A stretch of DNA of 27,113 bases from Scleroderma bovista (lineage: Eukaryota > Basidiomycota > Agaricomycetes > Boletales > Sclerodermataceae): NCBI GenBank assembly GCA_037178675.1, contig JAYMGJ010000512.1, positions 1 to 27,113 of the forward strand, given 5' to 3'. How positions within the stretch are numbered: the stretch's first letter is position 1; every line of letters starts with the position of its first letter. The position numbers and the translations under genes were made by a program. The notes beneath the pieces were generated by a model that saw only the letters and a list, made by a program, of their open reading frames with translations, was not told where the DNA came from and ran no database searches. Shown here piece after piece: positions 20,456-27,113 of the stretch.

Positions 20456-21305
20456 TCAAGTAGACGGCCCACGGGATATTCCCAAATCCCTGATTCGTCC
20501 GCTCGCAACATCATATACCCATCCATGCACCCACACTTGTGTTTTCCGCATCTTACCCTCGCTACCCGCCGATGCAACAGAAGCAGCCCATAAGGCCTTG
20601 ATCACATCCGACTCACATACGTTTTTGACTTGATGCTTGACATTTTCCTCGACGATGGTGTCCAGATGGGTAGCGGCAGATGTAGACGTGAGGTCGAGCG
20701 TCCTGACAAGTTTAGTGAGTGGTGCGAGCCAGCGCCCAAGGGGCGTGTCTGCGGCTAGGGGCTGTGTAGAGGTCGATTGGACGGCTTGGAGACATGCCAG
20801 TGCACCACCGCATTGCGTGTGTCCTGCGACGACAACTGGTATGGTTTGCGTTAGAGTTGTGGTAGTGTGGCGGTCAATAATGTTAGTACATACCATGCTC
20901 GACACCTAACACATCGATTGCATACGTGAGAACCGAAAGTGCGCTATCATCATTCAGATGGAATTGGCTGTGCGGCAGGGAAAGAAGGATGTCAGCGGCA
21001 TGCGGGGACTAAGCAAGGGCAGGACCAGAAACAGAAGACATACTTTGCAATATTCCGGTGAACGAATATTTCGCCTGGATTGGCACCCGTCACGACAGAT
21101 TCTGGGACGCGCGAGTCTGCACAACCGATCCAGAGCACCTGGACAATGCGTCATCAGAGCAGGGACGGAACATTGATTGGGATGGAATACCTACCTTGGG
21201 TGATTGCCCCTTCGCACACTGTTTGAAAAAGTCTGGATCAGTGCGCTTCGCCCACTGAGTGTTAGCTGAAAGGAGCGACGAGAGAGGGTTTGTGGGGGGT
21301 AACAT
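20456..21305 (-). CDS. Beta-class carbonic anhydrase
   Basis: Interconverts CO2 and bicarbonate, supplying bicarbonate for carboxylases; the yeast homologue is Nce103. Four exons give 219 aa: 21195-21305, 21044-21138, 20894-20967, 20456-20835 (introns 56, 76 and 58 nt). The start is the ATG at 21305 ([19 protein letters not shown]). Zinc ligands are C43 in IGCADSR, and H99 and C102 in AGHTQCGG; the D45-R47 dyad is present. [14 protein letters not shown] near the C-terminus is the usual final beta strand. Length is typical of fungal cytosolic enzymes, and no mitochondrial presequence is obvious. One oddity: before [10 protein letters not shown] there is a 14-residue Ser/Gly/Lys stretch, a small loop insertion that also resembles a too-short intron. 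Confidence 0.93.
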
Positions 21306-21763
21306 AGTGGTGGGGATGATAACGTGCTACTAGGGGCTAACGCGGAAAGGCTACACAACTTTATACCATGCGGGTAGATTCGATTCGGAGTTTGTGCTGT
21401 GTTCTGCTGTGTTGGTGTCAGTGCCAATGTCGACACGAATTGCCATCTTAATTCTTGATGGTGTGCTAGTATTAATGCAAGTCAGATAAGACGAACGTGT
21501 GCTATCGGAGATAAGCTCCGACTAATGGCCAGTTTTACCGAGTCGATTCTTGAAGGAGCCTTGTTATGCGCCGCCAGGAGCAGAAGACGACGATACCAGC
21601 GGTCAACCACGCAACCGATCGAATCAAACATTGCCGGATCCGGATGTCATGTCCTATTCGCCAGCTCCAAGTTGTATTACAGTTCGCTCGTAGTTAATCA
21701 AAAAGTCCTCCTGGCACTACTACTCGTCCACACTAGATATTCTCCCCAGAATTACAGATCCAC
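21306..21763. other. Intergenic region between carbonic anhydrase and GH3 gene
   Basis: A 458-nt gap: carbonic anhydrase promoter and GH3 3' end. No gene or clear element; the plus-strand frame 21525-21767 shows no recognisable protein. Confidence 0.45.
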
Positions 21764-24700
21764 TTAAAGCGGGAACACCCCACTCAACCTAAAATCTCTA
21801 CTGCTCGCACCGATCGAAAACCCAATCGTCCCATTCGGTTTGGCCCACCCCTGCCTCACGACATCCCACACCGACAAGTCGTACCGCGAGACCGTGATGG
21901 TCGCCTGTCCCGTCTGGCCGGGAACCAGCTCGATGTTGGTGAAGCCCTTGAGGATCGACGGTGGTTCGCCCGCGGATGGCGGGTGGTGCACATAAAGTTG
22001 AGATATCTACTCCAGATTTTAAGCAGGATGACCATTAACATGGGAGCGTACTCACCTCCCCCCCATATACCGATCCGGTGTTCTTCACGTCGAATGTCAG
22101 CTGGAACAGCGGCAAATGGAGCCTATCGCCGTGTCAAGCCCCAAGTACTAACGAAACGAAGCCAAGTAACGCACCACAAGGCTGTTGTCGATCCCTCCTC
22201 TATAGGCGATGCGCCCCCGTTCTCCCAGTTCTTAATCAAGCCCTCTTCCGAATAATCCCCCTCATCGTAGATAGGTGTGATGACGAGATTGCAGTACTCG
22301 AATGTGGTATAGCTCAGACCGTATCCGAATTCATAGCGTGGAGTAATGTTGCGCTACGTCGCAAGTCAGCACAGACAGTGGAGACCAAATAAAATCCACT
22401 CACCGCATCGAACCAACGATAGTCGATGAACAACCTACATCCATGCGTGTGATCTATCCAGCCAGGGACATAGCTAGTGAGAGAGCGTACCCTTCTGTGT
22501 AGTTGATGGACAGGATATCCGACCCTGTACCTCCGAGTACAAGCTGCGCCGGGTAATCGCTCACATTTTTCGCAATCGTGTAAGGAAGACGCCCGGAGGG
22601 ATTCCACACCCCATACAGGATATCCGCGATCGCGTTACCGGCCTCGTTCCCCCCGAGACTTGCCCACACGATCTAAACCCATATTTAGAACAAGTCCAAT
22701 GCCCTCATAAAAATTGAGTTGCAAGGAGGGAAGTACTCACAGCAGTGACGTTGGGATGGTCAACCCACGGTTCTATAATGAGCGGCCCAACACTGTTCAC
22801 GACGACAATCGTATTGTTGTTCTGTGCAGCGACAGCGAGAATAAGTTGATCGCCTTCGTGCCATGCAGTCAAATTCTTCCTGTCTCCTAAGTTACCGTCA
22901 ACGGTGATATACCCCTAAGATCAAGAAATTCAGCTAGAAGAAACAGGAAATGGGTGCTTCCATACCTCGCCAGAGTCAGAGTTGATGAACACAATGGCAG
23001 CTTCCATCCCGATGACGGAATTGCCTGCCTTAGACAGGTCCCAATTATCGAAGTCCCAAAATACACGTGTCTGGTCCTGTCGTGCACGCGCCTGAATGGC
23101 CTCGTAGGGCTATGTCGGCTCAAGTGTCAGCTCGTCCCCAACTCGAATACAAGGCAGTACACCTACGGATACCAAATAAGTGAAGTTGGCGGTCCTGAGG
23201 ATGAGCACATATCGAACCCGTCAATTTCCACTTGTAAAAGCATATGACTCACCCCGATCCCCATCCCAACGCTAGCACGCCCGTCGGATCGCCGCCTTGA
23301 TCAGGGTACTGATTGGGCCCCATCTCCGACGGCCCCGCGTCGCTGCCAACCAATACGATGCTTTTGGGCTTCTTCAGCGGCAGCGTGCATCCCTCATTTT
23401 TGAGTAGTACGGTTCCCCCCGCTGCGACCACCCTCCCAACCTGGTCGTGGTCCGCCTGCGCGTTGACTTCCTGATTCAGCGTGTTGTAGGGATGGAACGC
23501 GTCGATGGTCACATTGGGGTACGCCTCATCTTGGTGCAAGAAATACCATGCGGCGATAATCCGCGTTGCCATGTCGTCGAGTCTGATTTCGGGGATGGTA
23601 TGATTCGTTATATAAGACGTGAGGTTGGTGCCAAAGTAGGTGGTGTTCGAGCCGAGGGTGATGTCACCAGCCATGGTCATCTTGGTAAGGAGTTAAACTA
23701 GAATAAAAGAATAGACGGGAAAGACATACGTCAAGCCCGGCGACTGCCGAGAGGGTGCCCATGGTCGCACCCCAATCAGACATGACGACTAAATGCAGTG
23801 AGTCGCGTGCATCTTCACTTGAATGACGACTTACACCCTTGGAAACCAAACTCTCGCTTCAGGATGTCATTGAGGAGTTTGTCATTGTTACAGGCATATG
23901 AATCGTTGACGAGATCTATGTCGGATGAGTAACCGATGAAGGCAATCTTGTTGTGAGACCTACTGTAAGAACACATCACAGAAGAGACGCCAGCCATGAC
24001 AGAGCGCATGAATGGATGCGCGTAAATCTCATGTTCAGTTCGGTCGTCGACATTGGAAGACTCCTGAGTGCGCATCCATTCTTGTTCACTATGAACGCAT
24101 CAGTGTCATTGATATGTATCTGCCTGGAACTGAAAGCCCACTTGTTGACATAGTGTTTCGCAGTTGCCTGAACACCCCCTTGCTGCAATCCAAGGATGGT
24201 TTCATATGCCGCTTCGCCAGTGAGATACGGATCCGCGCCGAAACCTTCCCAGTTGCGACCGCCTTGTGCGACGCGACCCATGTTCATCATTGGGCCGAGG
24301 GCAATGTTGACCCCTTTTGCTTTGAATTCCTGGCCTAACGCCAGGGCACGCGAACGGATGAGGGCGCGGTTCCATCTAGACCGATGCTGAGATGGAGCGA
24401 ACGCGGCTTGAAGAGTTCAATTACGTACGTAGATGCAGCAGTGATCCCAGCAGGGAAGACAGTGACGAGATCGGTAAACCGCACTCCGAGCGGCGAATCC
24501 TTGAACGTTCTTTATCAGGACATGACGACTAAAGTAGGTGGAACCAACCTGCAAACACAATCCGGGGAATTGACCAACGGGCGCGATATTCCCAACGCAG
24601 AGGCCGTTCATCCAGCCTATTCCAGTGGTGACATTGACCTTTTGTTCGGTGGTGAAGTTGGCAATCTGACATTGGTCGGATCAGCTCGACCCTGTTCATG

Positions 24701-25142
24701 TCGGCCAGAAGGTGGAGTTTGCACGAACCATATTTTTGGCCTTGTCGTAAGCAGCTGCCCATGCGGGAGCAAAGTCTGGCACGACTTGAGGGTCGTAGCT
24801 GACCAGAGGGGGGGAAAGTGGATCTGTTGTGGGAAATACAGAGGGTGGAGCGGCAGGCGCAGAAGGGGTTGGGAAAGGAGTGAAGGAATATTCGGAGATG
24901 GGCAGAGTAAGCGGGCCTGTTTCGGTTGCGACCGGGGAAGCTTGGCTTGTGGGAGTAGACGATGTGGAAGGTAAAGAGGAGAGACTGGTAGTCGTAGAGA
25001 TCGACGAAGTCGAAACATAAGTGGATGCCGAGGTGGTAGTGCTTGTCGAGCTAGAAGTGGACAAGGTTAGCGAAGAGTTGCCCGACTGGCCTGCGACGAC
25101 GCGGGCTGCGACGAGCAGCCAAGTGAGGATGGTTGGCCCCAT
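21764..25142 (-). CDS. Secreted glycoside hydrolase family 3 beta-glucosidase
   Basis: Removes terminal beta-linked glucose, for example from cellobiose, outside the cell. Sixteen exons give 858 aa: 24729-25142, 24549-24665, 24429-24499, 24142-24375, 23964-24088, 23835-23915, 23730-23788, 23253-23680, 23167-23194, 22966-23109, 22741-22914, 22491-22672, 22404-22434, 22175-22353, 22056-22122, 21764-22006. All phases agree. The ATG at 25142 opens a signal peptide ([15 protein letters not shown]), followed by a Ser/Thr-rich linker to about residue 90. Catalytic domain: [49 protein letters not shown], and [10 protein letters not shown], where D352 is the nucleophile. C-terminal alpha/beta sandwich: [20 protein letters not shown] and [14 protein letters not shown]. 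The end is a fibronectin-III-like domain ([13 protein letters not shown]). Many NxS/T sites suit a secreted glycoprotein. It appears intact. Confidence 0.93.
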
Positions 25143-25488
25143 ATCACGACAATGGGGGAGAGAGGAAGAGGGTGCTGGCACATGTTGGTATTATGTAGGA
25201 GCTAGAAGAGGAGGCAATAATAGGGCCATCGGCAATCATCCAAAATAGGATACAACACAAATGCGTGCCACATTTCAACCATAAAATGATTACACGCATG
25301 AAGCTATCCGATCTATGCAGAGCTATATAGTCGTCGGATGGATAGGCAATAATCTTCTATCATAGATTAGGACGCCTTGTGAAAACTCGAGACACGGAGG
25401 CAGACCGTTCGTTATGTAAGCAAAATGCACATTCTCATTGGCTGGCGGCTTTTACTACAAAAACTCACAAATGGTTTGTGACATGGGA
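25143..25488. other. Upstream region of GH3 gene
   Basis: A 346-nt gap between the GH3 start codon and the rearranged GH3 copy, presumably the GH3 promoter. On the gene strand a TACATAATACC word sits about 45-55 nt before the ATG, weakly TATA-like. No catabolite or cellulase regulator site that I can defend. Confidence 0.4.
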
Positions 25489-26255
25489 CGTTCTCCCAGT
25501 TCTTAACAAAGCCTTCTTCCGAATAATCCCCTTCATTACAAATAGATATGGTGGCGATATTGCAGTACTTGAAGTGGTATAACTTTCGTGGCGTGGAGTC
25601 ATGTTGTGCCCGAGGTCAGCACCCCAAGACAGCGAATACCAAATAAAACCACCCACTGCATCGAAGTCAATGAACCTACATCCATGTCCTGAGAACGAGT
25701 GCAACGTCCACTCGTATTAGCATACAACTCACCCAGATCCCATCCCAACGCCAGCACGCCCGTCGGGTCGCCACCTTGATCAGGGTACTGATTTGGTCCT
25801 ATATCCGTCAGGTTGGCATCGCTACCAACATGATGCATCTGGGCTTCTTCAGCGATAGCGCTCACCCCTTGTTTTTGAGCAGCACAGTTTTCCCCGCTGC
25901 AAGTCCTCGCCCACCCGGCCATGGTCCGCCTGACTCCCTGGTTCAGAGGGGATGTAGGGATAGAACGAGTCGATGGTCACGCCTCGTCTTGGTACAGGGT
26001 ATATGCGCGATGATCAGCGTTGCCATGTCTTCGAGTCTGGATTCGAGATGATATCATTAATATAATTATACAGGACGTTTGGTGCCGAAGTAGATGATGG
26101 GTGATGTCACCAGCCATTCTCATCTTAGCGAGAAAACAGGATCAAGGAAAAGACACGATCGCAGAGAGTCTGCCACACATGAGGCAGAGTAGTCCCGTCT
26201 TGAATGTCGAATTACAACCCTGAAAACCAAACTCCTGCTTCATCAGCAAAACGAC
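25489..26255 (-). pseudogene. Rearranged partial copy of the GH3 beta-glucosidase gene
   Basis: Same orientation as the intact gene. From 25489 the plus strand follows intact positions from 22218 (5' part of exon 14, its intron with CAGCAC and CCAAATAAAA words preserved, and exon 13). At about 25700 it jumps to the region of 23245-23700 (exon 8, keeping [17 protein letters not shown] coding as [20 protein letters not shown]), and it ends near 26255 in a piece like exon 6 (GAAAACCAAACTC). So exons 9-12 and part of the flanks are deleted, exons 1-5 and 15-16 are missing, and small indels break the frame, for example around 25850-25960. Retained intron sequence shows a DNA-level duplication, not retroposition. 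Confidence 0.85.
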
Positions 26256-26500
26256 TGAAATGAACGCTTAACATAGCCGGCTTACGATGCTTACGTGCCC
26301 GTACGTTTGACGCATCTGATTGGTGGAGAAGTGACGAGCCTTACAGCAGCATCGTATTAGGAAAGGTTGTGGTGGGAGATCCGTTAGATATCCTATTACC
26401 ATCTTATCATCAGGTGGTTATCAGGCATCAAATTTTATCTCCAGTACTGATAAGCCAGACAGTGCAAAGAGTATCTAGTTACAGAACACAAGTATGCATC
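26256..26500. other. Spacer between GH3 relic and transposase gene
   Basis: A 245-nt AT-rich gap with no open frame. If the neighbouring transposase is part of an element, its terminal inverted repeat and target-site duplication should lie here, but I cannot define one with only one end in view. Confidence 0.35.
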
Positions 26501-27113
26501 TCATAATTCGGCACGTAAAGACTCGAATAACTCCTTGTCTGCGAAGGAATTAAGATAAAAGCGCGAATAAACCTCTTGCGACGTCTTCTCGTTCACCGTG
26601 CAAATCTTCTCACCATACACAGGAATAAGCTCCACAGCAAACATGACATTGACCAATGGAACAATGGCACCAGCTCTCTGCAAACCTCCAGGAGCAGTAA
26701 CCATGTGCCGCTGAACGATCCACATATCCAAGTCGTCGTCCTTGGCCACCCAATCAAAGAGGTCCACGTATATGAGGGGCGTAGAAAGAAACGGGGGAAG
26801 CTCGGTTCCAGCCCGTACTTGGGGTCGGAAGACGGCACGTACCTGTCCAATGACAGATTCGGGAAGACCTATGAATAAAAATAAATCGAGTGCAAATGAG
26901 TGCAAGGAGGGGCTTGCTTACCTGCAGGTGTTGGGTATCCTAGCGATTGAGAATTGAGAAGTACAGCATCCGCGTATCCATATGGGAAGTCTTTGGAAGG
27001 GGGGTACGCTTGGATTAAACGGGAGGGCATGACGGTGCAATTGTTGAAAACAGAGAGGAGTTGAAGTCGAAATTTCCTCCAAGCGCTGAAAGAAAGGGCG
27101 TTCCAGGAAGTGA
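26501..27113 (-). CDS. C-terminal part of a Plavaka-like transposase (Zn-finger domain-containing protein), runs off right edge
   Basis: Two exons are visible: 26922->27113 and 26501-26868, with a 53-nt GT-AG intron (26869-26921) joined in phase. About 186 residues are seen, open to the edge. Landmarks: TSWNALSFSAWRKFRLQ at the edge, then NNCTVMPSRLIQAYPPS, DFPYGYADAVLLN, GLPESVIGQVRAVF, PLIYVDLFDWV, a basic QRHMV segment, AGAIVPLVNVMFAVELIP and, close to the end, SRFYLNSFADKELFESL. QAYPP..FPYG.AD, IVPL...AVELIP.YG and FYLN.FADKELF are features I recall from the C-terminal region of basidiomycete Plavaka-class (CACTA-like) transposase proteins. The catalytic residues lie outside the window. 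No frame break is seen; the C6 run at about 26999-27004 keeps frame. It may be a live or a domesticated copy. Confidence 0.55.

Noticed and set aside
21764..25142. GH3 beta-glucosidase as a pseudogene because of many frame changes
   Set aside because: All changes of frame coincide with GT-AG introns of 46-68 nt in agreeing phase, giving an unbroken 858-residue protein.
25142..25181. Earlier start of the GH3 protein at 25181
   Set aside because: The codon there is GTG; the first ATG (25142) directly opens a good signal peptide.
26995..27010. Frameshift in the C run of the transposase-like gene
   Set aside because: Counting the run gives six C, which keeps the QAYPPSKDFPYG frame intact.
1..27113. 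tRNA or rRNA genes
   Set aside because: I looked for GGTTCGANNCC-type B boxes with paired A boxes and saw only isolated partial matches inside coding exons or introns.

Overview
The window looks like nuclear DNA of a filamentous basidiomycete, probably an Agaricomycete. The genes carry many short GT-AG introns (about 37-80 nt, one 194 nt), and the gene set is eukaryotic and fungal: APC1, an ER BiP ending in HDEL, a fungal GH3 beta-glucosidase and a basidiomycete-type transposase. The long TPR protein and the GTPase next to it recall the accessory gene content of Cantharellales such as Rhizoctonia or Ceratobasidium, but that placement is inference. Almost every gene lies on the minus strand. 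Exon models below were built by hand from splice motifs, reading phase and recalled family sequences, without searches.

Layout: 1-3153 (-) is the N-terminal half of anaphase-promoting complex subunit 1, cut by the left edge. 3387-5778 (-) is an RRM-like protein with two RanBP2 zinc fingers, Nrp1-like. 6278-9319 (-) is a Upf1/IGHMBP2-type SF1 helicase with a possible mitochondrial presequence. From 9440 to 16053 lies an accessory stretch: a PD-(D/E)XK/Uma2-like gene broken by an in-frame TAG (9440-10502, -), a 970-residue TPR-repeat protein (10863-13775, -), about 1.5 kb with no confident gene, and a small AIG1-like P-loop GTPase with degenerate G motifs (15247-16053, +). Housekeeping genes resume with KAR2/BiP (16299-18675, -), then a 1.8-kb spacer with a possible decayed ATP-synthase OSCP-like reading frame, and a beta-carbonic anhydrase (20456-21305, -). 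The right end has an intact 16-exon GH3 beta-glucosidase (21764-25142, -), a rearranged partial copy of the same gene just upstream (25489-26255), and the C-terminal part of a Plavaka-like transposase running off the right edge.

The genes do not form one pathway. The stable core covers cell cycle, RNA binding, nucleic-acid unwinding, ER folding, CO2/bicarbonate chemistry and cellulose or glucoside breakdown. The accessory block between the helicase and KAR2, and the duplicated and transposon-bordered right end, are the fluid parts and the places most worth a second look.
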